From positions 2,661,501-2,725,500 of the forward strand of contig NZ_JBANRJ010000001.1 in the NCBI RefSeq assembly GCF_037154075.1: a stretch of 64,000 bases of DNA, read 5' to 3'. A program made the translations under genes and the position numbers. Under the pieces are notes generated by a model that ran no database searches, was not told where the DNA came from, and saw nothing but the letters and a program-made list of their open reading frames with translations. This DNA comes from Sphingobium aromaticiconvertens. Lineage in GTDB: Bacteria > Pseudomonadota > Alphaproteobacteria > Sphingomonadales > Sphingomonadaceae. Positions 36,019 through 45,277 of the stretch are shown here, piece after piece (position 1 is the stretch's first letter; every line of letters begins with the position of its first letter).

Positions 36019-37182
36019 TCAGATCATCGGATCTGTGGGTTCCAAACCGAACAACTGCCTGCCGAAGATTTCAGCGGAATTGTCCCAGTTAAGTCCAAAA
36101 TGGCTGCTGATGGTGATCATGTCACGATTGGCGCGCTGGATTGGGTGGTCATCGTTAACCCCGTGAGCGCCAAGCATACGCGTCAACCGGTCGATCGCCC
36201 GACGGCACAGTTCGGGGGCATAGGCCGTATTGCGCTTGCTCAAAGCCTTGTCGTCACGACTTGCCAAAGCATCGTTTCGGACAAGTGCCGCAGCGACTTC
36301 GGCGCTTAATAGTAGCAGACTTTCGGCCGCATCCACTTCTACCGACGATTGGGCATAAATCAGTTGCCGCGTCAGTTGCTGCTGCTTGGCTGCGCTATTT
36401 TTCGCATCCTGGGCGAAATAGGCCAATGCGCCTCTGGCAATGCCAATCGCAGGTGCGGCCACGGCAAATGGAAACAATGTTGCAAATGGCAGGGAGTAGA
36501 GTGCCCCGGGATGATCCGCCGTTCGCTCACCCCGCAGACTCGCAAGGCTGATCGAGTGCTCGGCGGGCACGAACAAGGACCCGATCTTGACGTCATTACT
36601 GCCGGTGCCGCGCATCCCTACCGCCTGCCAGACATCCACAATTTCGACTTCGCCTGTCGGGCAAGCAAAAATCCGCATGTCAATGCTGCCATCTTCACGT
36701 TTGCATGGCGCGCGCACGATGACCCAGTCGCTCGCGTCGATGCCGCTTGAGAATTGCCATGTTCCGGAAAGCAGGTAGCCGCCATCAGTGGCCGTGCACG
36801 AGCAGTCAGCATAGGAAAACGCAGTTGCAATGCGAGCATCGGGATTGTTTCCCCACACCGCTTCCTGCGCCGCGGCGGGAAACGTTCCCAGCATCCAGGC
36901 GTGCACGGCAATACCGCCCTGCACCCAGGCGGTCGAGGCACAGACGCTTCCCAGCAATGTCGAGATCTCTAGTTGCAACGGACCGTAAGGCAGTTCCAAA
37001 CCGCCAAAGCGCGAAGGCTGATACAATCTGAACAAGCCGGCATTAGCCAGTTCATCGATGCTTTCTTGTGGAATCTTGCGAAGATTTTCCGTCTGCGCGA
37101 CGCGCGCGCCGATGTTGCCGAGCAGCCCACTCACCTTTTCCACAATCACCCGGGTGTCCTCGAACGTGGGCTGAAGCATCAT
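36019..37182 (-). CDS. HsaA/acyl-CoA dehydrogenase-type flavin monooxygenase (group D)
   Basis: 387 residues of the ACAD-like oxygenase fold. RKIPQESIDELANAGLFRLYQPSRFGG opens the N-domain, LSGTWQFSSGIDASDWVIV marks the beta domain and MLGAHGVNDDHPIQRANRDMITISSHFGLNWD the C-terminal region. HsaA and relatives ortho-hydroxylate phenols to catechols with FADH2 from a partner reductase; none is encoded nearby. The product would suit the MhpB-type extradiol dioxygenases. A dyad lies 27 bp upstream of the start. Confidence 0.87.
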   Translation of the reverse strand: MMLQPTFEDTRVIVEKVSGLLGNIGARVAQTENLRKIPQESIDELANAGLFRLYQPSRFGGLELPYGPLQLEISTLLGSVCASTAWVQGGIAVHAWMLGTFPAAAQEAVWGNNPDARIATAFSYADCSCTATDGGYLLSGTWQFSSGIDASDWVIVRAPCKREDGSIDMRIFACPTGEVEIVDVWQAVGMRGTGSNDVKIGSLFVPAEHSISLASLRGERTADHPGALYSLPFATLFPFAVAAPAIGIARGALAYFAQDAKNSAAKQQQLTRQLIYAQSSVEVDAAESLLLLSAEVAAALVRNDALASRDDKALSKRNTAYAPELCRRAIDRLTRMLGAHGVNDDHPIQRANRDMITISSHFGLNWDNSAEIFGRQLFGLEPTDPMI

Positions 37183-37208
37183 TTTCCTTTCAAATTTATC
37201 GTCTGGAT

Positions 37209-37226
37209 TATGGAATACATTTCATA
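37209..37226 (-). promoter_or_regulatory. IclR-box-like dyad upstream of the HsaA-like gene
   Basis: TATGGAATACATTTCATA has 8-base arms with one mismatch about a two-base centre. It resembles the E. coli IclR box as I recall it (TGGAAATNATTTCCA). It lies 27-44 bp before the ATG at 37182. Two IclR genes are downstream on the same strand. Assignment as operator is inference. Confidence 0.5.
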
Positions 37227-37298
37227 TATAGGGCATGTAATCAACTCAATTCGTCACCAAGCTTAGCGCAGAAAGCAATTTGCCATGAGGGAGTGTGC

Positions 37299-37457
37299 AT
37301 GGGGAAATTCGACAATTCCATGAGCAAGCATGGATCGGAATCCAAAGGGGAAACCGGCATACCGCCTGTTCGCACAAGTGAGGGGCCGAAATTTGCGAGC
37401 AAGGCGAAAAAATTGCACGCCGAACGAGCCATCTGCCGGTTTAATGCGATTATGTGA
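37299..37457 (+). CDS. Possible small protein with a strong ribosome site
   Basis: 52 codons: MGKFDNSMSKHGSESKGETG, then a lysine-rich middle and ...CRFNAIM. AGGGAG lies five bases before the ATG. I do not recognise the sequence. It occupies the 384-bp gap between divergent oxygenase genes; the rest of the gap holds the dyad at 37209 and about 110 bp of leader before the FAD monooxygenase. It may be a chance frame. Confidence 0.3.
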   Translation: MGKFDNSMSKHGSESKGETGIPPVRTSEGPKFASKAKKLHAERAICRFNAIM

Positions 37458-37565
37458 AGTTTTGTGTCGTGTGGCGCGTAAGCCGATTTGGATGTGGGCT
37501 GAGCGATTGCGATTGAATGAAGAACAGGTCAGCGAACAGGACCTGAAACGGGTTAGGATTACGGT

Positions 37566-38729
37566 ATGAAGGATGCACATTTTCTGGTAGTGGGCGCAGG
37601 AATCGGCGGGTTGACGGCGGCGGCGGCGCTGCAGCGCGCGGGCGCTCGCGTTACCGTGTTTGAACAGGCGCCGGAACTGAAGGAGATCGGCGCCGGCGTC
37701 ATCATTACGCCACAGGCGATGCATGCCTTCGATTATTTAGGTATCGCAGACCGGGTAGCGGCCGAGGCTGGTCCAGCTGAGTGCTATCATTCACAAGATT
37801 ATGCTACAGGTGAAATTCTGCTTCGTGGGCCTTCTTCGGAAGAGTTCCGGACCCGTTTTGGCGCAGGCTTCCATCAATGCCACCGCGCCGATCTGCATTC
37901 GGCCCTTGCCGATGCAGCGGCGGCTGGAGGCAATTACACACTCCATCTGGGCCACCGCTTCGTCGGCGCGACCCAGGAGGGAGGGCGCGTGACCGCCACC
38001 TTCGCCAACGGCTTGCGCTATGAAGCCGACGCCCTGATCGGGTGCGACGGCAATGCATCGCTAGTGCGGACATCGACCTTTGGCAGCGAGCCCGTCAAAT
38101 ATACCGAACAGGTCGCCTATCGCGCGGTGCTTGACTTCGATCGCGTGCCCAAAGCGCTGCTCGACGCGCCCTACAGCTATTTTGTGGGACCGGGCCGGAT
38201 GCTGCTGTTCTATCCGCTGCGTAACAGGAAACTGATGAACGTAATCGGCATCGCGCACGAACCCGATTGGCAGGAAGAGGGCTGGATCATTCCCGCTACG
38301 CGGGATGAATTTGTTCGACTCTATCAGGATTTTCACCCCGCTGTGCTCGCGCTGCTCGGCGCGCTGCCCGAGGATGCGATCTTCAAATGGGCGCTACGCG
38401 ACCGCGAGCCTCTGTCCGCCTGGACACAGGGGCGCATCACGATGCTGGGCGACGCTGCCCATCCGATGACGCCGTTCCTGGGCCAGGGAGCGTGTCTGGC
38501 GATCGAGGACGGTATCGTGCTCGCCCGGGCTGTCGATCAGGCGTCCACCGTGGGGGAGGCTTTTGCGCTTTACGAAGGCGCGCGCAAGCAGCGCACGACG
38601 ACCGTTCAGCTTGCATCGCGCGATCGTGGCAGAGATTTACAGGGCCGCAAGACCGGAAAGGCGGGCCCGGGCCAGAATGCCGAGAGCATGGGCCTGTTCG
38701 CATATAATCCTGCAACCGTGCCACTTTAG
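37566..38729 (+). CDS. FAD-dependent aromatic hydroxylase (salicylate/3-hydroxybenzoate hydroxylase-like, group A)
   Basis: 387 residues. FAD motif VVGAGIGGLTAAAALQRAGARVTVFEQ (residues 7-33), the DG region ALIGCDGNASLVR and the second FAD contact GRITMLGDAAHPMTPFLGQGACLAIED define class A flavoprotein hydroxylases. They use NAD(P)H and O2 to hydroxylate phenolic acids. It is the gene upstream of the second extradiol dioxygenase, so it may make its catechol substrate. Regiochemistry is unknown. Confidence 0.88.
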   Translation: MKDAHFLVVGAGIGGLTAAAALQRAGARVTVFEQAPELKEIGAGVIITPQAMHAFDYLGIADRVAAEAGPAECYHSQDYATGEILLRGPSSEEFRTRFGAGFHQCHRADLHSALADAAAAGGNYTLHLGHRFVGATQEGGRVTATFANGLRYEADALIGCDGNASLVRTSTFGSEPVKYTEQVAYRAVLDFDRVPKALLDAPYSYFVGPGRMLLFYPLRNRKLMNVIGIAHEPDWQEEGWIIPATRDEFVRLYQDFHPAVLALLGALPEDAIFKWALRDREPLSAWTQGRITMLGDAAHPMTPFLGQGACLAIEDGIVLARAVDQASTVGEAFALYEGARKQRTTTVQLASRDRGRDLQGRKTGKAGPGQNAESMGLFAYNPATVPL

Positions 38730-39082
38730 GGCCACATGCGGACTGGTGCAGACATGCTCAAGATCAAAACCGCCGATACCTGCCATCCCAAGAATCCTCC
38801 TACTCCCGTCTGTTCGAGGAAACGCGGCTGCGGATTCTCAAGCGGCATCTGGGTGAGCTTGTCGCGGCGCCCACCCCGGAAACCAGCACTATCAACCAGC
38901 TTGTTCAGATATGGGCCTATCATCACCATGCCCACCGCTCCGCACCGCGTGCCGCGCTATGGGCTGATCCAGATTGACTGAACCCGAGCGAAGAACACGT
39001 CCGCCATGCTTCAGAAACAGGAATCGGTTTTGCTGGCGCCGATAGGTTTTTCTCCGCTGCAATAGACCTTGGGAGACACAAG
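38730..39082. other. 353-bp gap with an open, start-less frame
   Basis: From about 38757 to 38980 one plus-strand frame stays open and reads SYSRLFEETRLRILKRHLGE, then LVAAPTPETSTINQLVQIWA and YHHHAHRSAPRAALWADPD before a TGA. Its codon use looks coding, but there is no ATG, so it may be the 3' end of a lost gene. A frame beginning ATG at 38736 overlaps it and looks like noise. The remaining 100 bp lead to the dioxygenase start. Confidence 0.35.
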
Positions 39083-39818
39083 ATGGATATGGCCTTGGCC
39101 TGCGCCTCGCATACGCCTATGTTGCTTGAAGAGGCATATTCTGATGCCGCGACCTGCGCAAAGGTCAGCGATTCATATGATCAGCTAGCGCGCTTTGTTC
39201 GCGATTTTGCGCCTGAGCAAGTAATCCAGTTCTCGCCTGATCATTATCACGGCTTTCACTATGATAATATGCCGAGCTTCTGCATTGGCGCGGCAGCGCG
39301 CTCCTATGGCGACTGGAACACAGCGACGGGCGCGCTTCGTGTCGATGAGGACTTCGCGCTGGACATGCTCGATGCGGTGCGCGCTGCTAACATCGATGCT
39401 GCCGTTTCGTTCGACATGATCGTCGATCATGGCTTTGTGCAGATATGGGAAGCAATGTTGGGCGGGTTCGATGTCTATCCGATCGTCCCGGTGTTCGTGA
39501 ACGCGATCGCCTATCCGTTGCCGACCTATCGCCGCGCGCGATTGCTGGGTGAGGCGGTGGGACGGTTTGCCCAGCTTTCAGGGCGGCGCGTGCTTTTCGT
39601 TGCTTCGGGGGGGCTAAGCCATGATCCCGTGATTCCGATGATCCGCGGCGCTCCGCCCGAAGTGCGCGATCGCCTGATCGGACGAACCGCGTTCACACCC
39701 GAACAGCAGGCGCACCGCGAGATCCAGGGGCGCGAAGCCGCTCGTCTGGCCATGACGGGCGAGGGACCCTCGCGGCCGCTCAACCCCGAATGGGACCGCG
39801 CGCTGCTTGAAACACTAG

Positions 39819-41464
39819 CCTCTCTTATTCACGACGCTCGGTTTCGGGCCCGCTCTGGGCATTTGCTGCGGCTGGCTGTATTGCGCGGACGACCGGCATC
39901 GCTGGCGTTTGTTTCACCGCATTCGGATTGATGGGCTTTTCGGGTTGAAGGGCTGGGCTCGGAGTTCTGCGGCGCTGCCGCATGGGCTACGTCGGCGCAG
40001 GCTTCAGCCGGAGAACGAGGGCGCGGAACAGGTCGGCATCCGGACAGGCGGAAGCGAAGGCAATGCGGATGCGGCTAGCACTTTCTACGACGCGCGCAGC
40101 GACCTTGAGCAGCCGCAGGCGCAAGGTGGTAAACTCCGCGCTTGCCAGAGCAGCGGTCCTGGGCATCGCCTGCTGGATGCGCCATAGCAGCCAGTATGCG
40201 GCAGTGTGCAGTATCAGGCGCATCTGATTGGCATTGGCCGAGCGGCACGAGGTTCGGTCGCTGGCGAGCTGGGACTTGTGGCGCTTGATCAGGTTCTCGG
40301 CCTGACCACGCGCGCAGTAGAGCGTGTCGTAGATGTGCTCGGCCGATCCTGTTGCCAACGAGGTGACGACATAGCGGATGTCCATGCCCAGCGTGCTGGC
40401 CTCGATCCGTGCAACGACGCGACGCTGGCACTTCCAGGTCTTTGCCCCATAGCGGGTCTCGGCATAGTTGCGCAGGACGGGACACTGACGCTGGGCGCGC
40501 TTGACCGCGCAGGCATCGGCGACCGCAACAATGGCGGGATCGGCGCGCAGCGCTGAATTGGTGGGCAGGCCGAACACGTAATCGACGCGGGCCGCATCGC
40601 AGTAGGCCATGACCTCGGGTCGACCATAGTGCCCGTCGCCGCGGATAGTGATGTGGGTATCGGGCCAATTACGGCGCAGGTGACGCACCAGGCGTCGGAT
40701 GTGCCCCGCCGCCTCCTTTCCAGAAGGCGTCTTGCCTGTGCGCAGCAGCATGGCCACCGGCCTGCCGGTCGCGGTGTCGTAGATATGGATCGGTAGGAAG
40801 CAGCGCTCCCCATGATGCCCGTTCCAGAACGAGAGCTGTTGATAGCCATGCACGACGTCGCACGTGTCGTCGATATCCAGCGTGACCGCTGTCGGAGGGG
40901 CGGGATAGCTGGCGCAGTAGATGTCGATCATCGCGGCCATCATGCTGGCCAGTTCGCGCGTAGTCGGTGCATTTTCCCACCGGCTCATCGTCGGTTGGCT
41001 GGCCAGCCCCGCGCCCGATTCCGGCAGCTTGCCGAGCGCCAGGCGGAAGCCTGGATCGTCGCGCAGAGCATCGAGATCATCGGCATCCTCATAGCCGCAC
41101 GCAATCGCGAACACACGGGCACGCAGAATGTCATCCAGGCGATGGATCACCCGCGCTGGATCGCGCGGATCGGCAATACAAGCCGCCAGGCGCTGGCAAA
41201 TCCCCATCGCGCGCTCGGCCTGTGCAAGCAGTAGAACACCGCCATCCGAGGTAAGCCGGCCACCGTCGAACGCAGCTGTGATTTTCTTGCGGCCGACTGC
41301 TGGGAATCCAAATGAGCTTGCGATATCATCGTTCATGGCGGGTGTGGCCCGTGGCATTTTCTGCCCTGCGGCAGGTTCGGCTTAGACACCCAGTTCCTAA
41401 TTCAGATCAGAGGCTTACGCCACTCCCGCCAACCCTTCAGGACACTTTTGGTGAATAAGGCGGG
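39819..41464. mobile_element. IS1380-family element (1646 bp) inside an extradiol dioxygenase gene
   Basis: The ends CCTCTCTTATTCAC (39819) and GTGAATAAGGCGGG (ending 41464) are imperfect inverted repeats. CTAG is duplicated at 39815-39818 and 41465-41468. Size and the single long transposase gene fit IS1380. Confidence 0.9.
39987..41357 (-). CDS. IS1380-family transposase
   Basis: 456 residues. FDGGRLTSDGGVLLLAQAER near the start, TLDIDDTCDVVHGYQQ (first Asp), IRGDGHYGRPEVMAYCD (second Asp) and a late YCARGQAENLIKRHKSQLASDRTSC (Glu region) are diagnostic of IS1380. It is a DDE enzyme of the element. The true start may be the Met at 41336 (MNDDIASSFGFPAVG). The frame is complete. Confidence 0.93.
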   Translation of the reverse strand: MPRATPAMNDDIASSFGFPAVGRKKITAAFDGGRLTSDGGVLLLAQAERAMGICQRLAACIADPRDPARVIHRLDDILRARVFAIACGYEDADDLDALRDDPGFRLALGKLPESGAGLASQPTMSRWENAPTTRELASMMAAMIDIYCASYPAPPTAVTLDIDDTCDVVHGYQQLSFWNGHHGERCFLPIHIYDTATGRPVAMLLRTGKTPSGKEAAGHIRRLVRHLRRNWPDTHITIRGDGHYGRPEVMAYCDAARVDYVFGLPTNSALRADPAIVAVADACAVKRAQRQCPVLRNYAETRYGAKTWKCQRRVVARIEASTLGMDIRYVVTSLATGSAEHIYDTLYCARGQAENLIKRHKSQLASDRTSCRSANANQMRLILHTAAYWLLWRIQQAMPRTAALASAEFTTLRLRLLKVAARVVESASRIRIAFASACPDADLFRALVLRLKPAPT

Positions 41465-41902
41465 CTAGCGCGCGCCGACTGGGCGACCACCGACAGCTTC
41501 ACGGCCGAAAGCGTAGACGCCGTAGCGGGCGCCGGCGGCAACGAGATATTGTGCTGGGTTGCGGCAACCGCTGCACTCGCTACCGCCGGATCGTTTGTTG
41601 TCGTTCAGAAGGATTATATCGATGTTCCCGGCTGGATCGCGGGCATGGCGCATTTCGCCGCGCGACGGGCATGAGGCTCCTATCGGATAATTCACTTATA
41701 CCCGGAAGCTTACGGTCGGCAATGTCAGCGATTTGAGGGCCACGCGGGCGCTCTTATAACGTGCAAGCCGCATGCTTTGGATGGCCCTGATGAAGTCCGC
41801 AGGCTGGCTCCCTAATCACGTCATCGCGCTCGAATCGCTGCGGCGCCCTGGGTTTTGCCGACCCCCGGTCTGACCGGTTTGTCATCGCTACTCAGCTACC
41901 CC

Positions 41903-42030
41903 TACGCCATCCTGCCGCCGGCGTCACCCGGCAGCGGGGACGGCGGGAACGTGGTTGCTGCCGCGTAGACTTCTTTGCGCGACATCACTGCCCAAGCGAT
42001 GCGCGCTGTTTTGTTGGCGAGTGCAGCCTT
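41903..42030 (-). pseudogene. IS110-family transposase C-terminal remnant
   Basis: The minus strand reads AKAALANKTARIAWAVMSRK, then EVYAAATTFPPSPLPGDAGG, RMA and a stop. ALANKxARIAWA is the typical C-terminal end of IS110 transposases. The rest of the gene is missing. It might be from the same family as the N-terminal scrap at 5.7-6.1 kb but need not be the same element. Confidence 0.7.
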
Positions 42031-42456
42031 GGCGCATCATGTCTCTCGGCCTGCGACAGTGGGCTCATGGGTTCTGATTAATGCGCTTTGGTATAAGTGA
42101 TTCAAATACTTATGGGTATCGCAATCCTGACGGGAGGGATACCGGATAGCTGAAGATACTCGAAGGGCTGGGTGACGCGGAGCACGATTATCGTGAAGAT
42201 GCGCCAGAAACCCTCGGCGAGGCATACGACGCCAACGGGCAGCCCAATATCACCTTCATCGAAGCCAAGCTTGCGGCTTTCGCGAATAAGTGGGCTCCTC
42301 GCGTCAATGCCACCTTCCGTAGGCGCTTACCAATGTTGTCCCGATTTTGCTTTGCTCTGATGTGGAATGGTGGCACCTACGCACGATGTTACGTCGCTGC
42401 GGAAATGCTTGGCACTCCCATCCAAGCCAGCCACAATCATATTTTTGCTACCCAAA
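42031..42456. other. Gap with an unassigned open frame and no recognised gene
   Basis: After an IS110 scrap, a plus-strand frame is open from about 42150 to 42484 (KILEGLGDAEHDYREDAPET, then LGEAYDANGQPNITFIEAKL, and on) but lacks an ATG and overlaps the 3' end of the Lrp gene. I see no family match. Its first part reads like genuine coding sequence of a broken gene. The stretch from 41675 to 41902 shows nothing. Confidence 0.35.
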
Positions 42457-42909
42457 TCAGATCGGCAAAGCAGTCGTCATTTTGACACATCCTAGCGCAA
42501 ATCGCGAATTCACGGCGGCAACGCCCGGGAGATGAAGTAGTACCTTTTTCAGGAAGGTTTCATATGTCTCAATACTTTGCGTGACGATCCTGGCCATATA
42601 ATCACTTTCGCCGCTCACCGAGAAGCATTCAACGATTTCAGGTTGCCGCGCCACTGCTGCTTCCAGCGCTAGCAGCGTCTCCTCATCATGTTGTCGGAGG
42701 CGTATCTCGGCGAAGACATTGACTGCCAGCCCCAGCGCCTTCGCATTTAGCAAAATGACCTTGCCGGCGATAACGCCATCGGCTTCCAGTTTCTTGATGC
42801 GCCGCCAGCAGGGCGTGTTCGATAACCCCACCCGCTCAGCGATTTCGCCAGTTGAAAGGTCCGGTTGGTCCTGCATAGCGGCAAGAATGTTTCGATCGAT
42901 TCGGTCCAC
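42457..42909 (-). CDS. bkdR: Lrp/AsnC-family regulator of the bkd operon
   Basis: 150 residues. N-terminal HTH: MDRIDRNILAAMQDQPDLST then GEIAERVGLSNTPCWRRIKKLEADGVI. The C-terminal RAM domain includes EIRLRQHDEETLLALEAAV, CFSVSGESDYMARIV and LPGVAAVNSRFALGCVK. It is divergent from the 2-oxoacid dehydrogenase operon, the same layout as BkdR in Pseudomonas, which activates bkd in response to branched-chain amino acids. That role is inferred from position. Confidence 0.9.
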   Translation of the reverse strand: MDRIDRNILAAMQDQPDLSTGEIAERVGLSNTPCWRRIKKLEADGVIAGKVILLNAKALGLAVNVFAEIRLRQHDEETLLALEAAVARQPEIVECFSVSGESDYMARIVTQSIETYETFLKKVLLHLPGVAAVNSRFALGCVKMTTALPI

Positions 42910-43035
42910 GAAAGCAAAATCCTAAAATATTTAAAAAAGCGACGTGACGATTGCGCGATATACGCAATTTTTCGCGATTCAGAAATATAAATACCCGTCA
43001 TACGCACCTATTATAGCGGTCCAGACGGAGTGTAT
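42910..43035. promoter_or_regulatory. AT-rich divergent control region between bkdR and the bkd operon
   Basis: The 126 bp are notably AT-rich for this DNA (runs such as AAAATATTTAAAAAAG and AGAAATATAAATACC). ATTGCGCGATATACGCAAT (42950-42968) forms a near-perfect dyad, as would suit an Lrp-type dimer. TATAAA near 42987 is a candidate -10 for the plus-strand operon. GGAG sits five bases before the E1alpha ATG at 43036. Confidence 0.55.
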
Positions 43036-44259
43036 ATGACCGATAATGCCGTTCCTTTGCGCCTGCACATTCCGCAACCCGTTGCCCGACCCGGCGATGC
43101 CTCACGGTTCGACTATTTGAGCTTCGTTCCTGGAGCCGCGGTACAGCGGCCCGAATTCGACACGCCCGAGCCCGAGTTGAGAGAGTTTCCTTATGGCCTT
43201 ATTCGCGTCATTGGCGAGGACAATGCTGCCTGGGACCCTGGTCTTGATCCGGAGATGATGCGGTCTGGATTGCGGGCGATGCTACAGACCCGCCTGTTCG
43301 AGGATCGAATGTTCCGCGCCCATCGTCAGGGCAAGACCAGTTTCTTCATGAAATCGACGGGCGAAGAGGCCATTGGTGTTGCGCAATCCCTGGCTCTGGC
43401 ACCTGGAGACATGTGCTTCCCGACTTATCGGGTACAGGGGTGGCTCATTGCGCGGGACTATCCGCTCGAAGACATGATCAATCAGATCTATTCGAACGAA
43501 AAGGACCCTTTGAAAGGTCGACAGCTTCCAATTTTGTATTCCGCGCGCGACTATGGCTTTTATTCGCTATCAGGCAATGTCGGCAGCCGGTTTGGCCATG
43601 CAGTTGGTTGGGCCATGGCCTCCGCCTATAAGGGCGCATGCCATATCGCTTTGGGCTATATTGGCGAAGGAACGACAGCCGAAGGCGATTTCCACGAGGC
43701 TTTGACCTTTGCCAGCGTATACCGTGCTCCCGCGATCCTCGTGATCACCAACAATCAGTGGGCGATCTCGAGTTTCGCGGGGATCGCGGGTGCTGAGCAG
43801 ACAACCTTTGCGGCCAAGGCGCTCGCTTATGGCCTCCCGGGGCTGCGCGTTGACGGTAATGATTTTCTTGCGGTCTGGGCTGCAACGAAATGGGCAGCTG
43901 ATCGCGCCCGGGCCAATCTCGGCGCGACCGTGATAGAGTTTGTGACCTATCGCGTCGCAGGGCACTCCACGTCGGACGATCCAACCAAATACCGGCCAGC
44001 AGACGAGCCTTCCCACTGGCCGCTGGGCGATCCGATCGAGCGCCTCAAGGTGCACCTGATCGATGTGGGTGAATGGTCTGAAGAACGGCATGCGCAACTT
44101 GAATCCGAGCTGACCGAGACACTGCGCGCTGCCCAGCGTGCGGCCGAGGCGATCGGGACGTTGGGGAAATCCAAGCCGAGCGTTGCCGAGATGTTTGAGG
44201 GCGTCTTCAAGGAACTTGACTGGCGCGCAATCGAACAGCGCCGCGAGATTGGAATCTGA
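43036..44259 (+). CDS. bkdA1: Branched-chain 2-oxoacid dehydrogenase E1 alpha subunit
   Basis: 407 residues. The thiamine diphosphate motif runs GYIGEGTTAEGDFHEALTFA to ITNNQWAIS, and the phosphorylation-loop-like YRVAGHSTSDDPTKYR is present. RQGKTSFFMKSTGEEAIGVAQSLAL is typical of BCKDH E1alpha. With E1beta it decarboxylates 2-oxoisovalerate and related acids and acylates the E2 lipoyl group. ATG 43036 is preferred over GTG 43030 because of spacing to GGAG. First gene of a four-gene operon. Confidence 0.95.
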   Translation: MTDNAVPLRLHIPQPVARPGDASRFDYLSFVPGAAVQRPEFDTPEPELREFPYGLIRVIGEDNAAWDPGLDPEMMRSGLRAMLQTRLFEDRMFRAHRQGKTSFFMKSTGEEAIGVAQSLALAPGDMCFPTYRVQGWLIARDYPLEDMINQIYSNEKDPLKGRQLPILYSARDYGFYSLSGNVGSRFGHAVGWAMASAYKGACHIALGYIGEGTTAEGDFHEALTFASVYRAPAILVITNNQWAISSFAGIAGAEQTTFAAKALAYGLPGLRVDGNDFLAVWAATKWAADRARANLGATVIEFVTYRVAGHSTSDDPTKYRPADEPSHWPLGDPIERLKVHLIDVGEWSEERHAQLESELTETLRAAQRAAEAIGTLGKSKPSVAEMFEGVFKELDWRAIEQRREIGI

Positions 44260-44260
44260 C

Positions 44261-45277
44261 ATGGCGACGATGACCATGATCCAGGCGCTAAACTCGGCGC
44301 TCGATGTAAAGCTGGGCGATGACCCTGACACGCTGATCTTCGGCCAGGATGTCGGCTATTTCGGCGGTGTCTTCCGTGTCACCGACGGATTGCAAAAAAA
44401 GCACGGTATGCAACGATGCTTCGATGCTCCCATCAGCGAGGGAGGCATAATTGCCACGGCGATCGGCATGGGTGCCTATGGCCTTCGGCCTGTCCCCGAA
44501 ATCCAGTTTGCCGACTATATCCTACCCGCGTTCGACCAACTCGTCAGCGAAGCGGCGCGGCTGCGCTATCGCTCGAACGGAGAATTCTGGGCGCCGATTA
44601 CGGTCCGCAGTCCATATGGCGGGGGCATCTTCGGCGGACAAACGCACAGTCAGAGTCCTGAAGCGATCTTCGCACACATCACCGGCCTGAAGACGGTGAT
44701 CCCGTCCAATCCCTTCGACGCCAAAGGGCTGTTAATCGCCGCGATCGAAGACGACGATCCCGTGATCTTCCTTGAACCCAAAAGGTTGTATAATGGTCCG
44801 TTCGACGGGAGGCATGATCAGGCGCTCAAGACCTGGGCAGGTGATCCGACAGCTGAGGTGCCCGAAGGGCATTACACTGTCCCGCTGGGCAAGGCCGCGA
44901 TCGTTAGGCAAGGAAGCGAAGCGACGATTCTTGCCTACGGCACGATGGTACATGTCGCCAAAGCCGGGATTGCCGACAGCGGCGTCGATGCCGAGCTGAT
45001 AGATTTGCGTTCCATCGTGCCGCTCGATGTGGACACAATCGTCGCATCCGTCACCAAAACCGGCCGCTGTGTGATCCTGCACGAGGCGTCTCGCTTTGGA
45101 GGGTTCGGCGGCGAACTGGCCGCTTTGGTGCAGGAGCGATGCTTCTGGGCGCTAAAGAGCCCCATCGAACGCGTCGCCGGGTGGGACACGCCGTATCCAC
45201 ACGCGTTCGAATGGGACTATTTCCCCGGCCCTGGACGTCTGGCGAAAGCGCTTAAGCGTACAATGGAGAATCACTGA
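44261..45277 (+). CDS. bkdA2: Branched-chain 2-oxoacid dehydrogenase E1 beta subunit
   Basis: 338 residues starting MATMTMIQALNSALDVKLGDD. It shows FGQDVGYFGGVFRVTDGLQKKHG, APISEGGIIATAIGMGAYGLRPVPEIQFADYILPAFDQL, SPYGGGIFGGQTHSQSPEA and the C-terminal transketolase domain. Together with E1alpha it forms the thiamine diphosphate site. One base separates it from the bkdA1 stop, and its own stop overlaps the E2 start. Confidence 0.95.
   Translation: MATMTMIQALNSALDVKLGDDPDTLIFGQDVGYFGGVFRVTDGLQKKHGMQRCFDAPISEGGIIATAIGMGAYGLRPVPEIQFADYILPAFDQLVSEAARLRYRSNGEFWAPITVRSPYGGGIFGGQTHSQSPEAIFAHITGLKTVIPSNPFDAKGLLIAAIEDDDPVIFLEPKRLYNGPFDGRHDQALKTWAGDPTAEVPEGHYTVPLGKAAIVRQGSEATILAYGTMVHVAKAGIADSGVDAELIDLRSIVPLDVDTIVASVTKTGRCVILHEASRFGGFGGELAALVQERCFWALKSPIERVAGWDTPYPHAFEWDYFPGPGRLAKALKRTMENH

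Larger units (their letters stand above)
39083..41674 (+). pseudogene. MhpB-type extradiol dioxygenase interrupted by an IS1380-family element
   Basis: The 5' part (39083-39818) has CASHTPM, SPDHY, the catalytic-type His in MIVDHGF and GGLSH, and LNPEWDRALLETL. The 3' part (41469-41674) reads ARADWATTDSFTAE to NEILCWVAATAALATAGSF and ends GMAHFAARRA. Removing the IS and one CTAG restores one frame of 313 residues, matching MhpB (about 314). As found, the frame runs into the IS and stops at 39931, losing the last quarter. It is related to, but clearly diverged from, the 15.8-kb gene. Confidence 0.9.
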
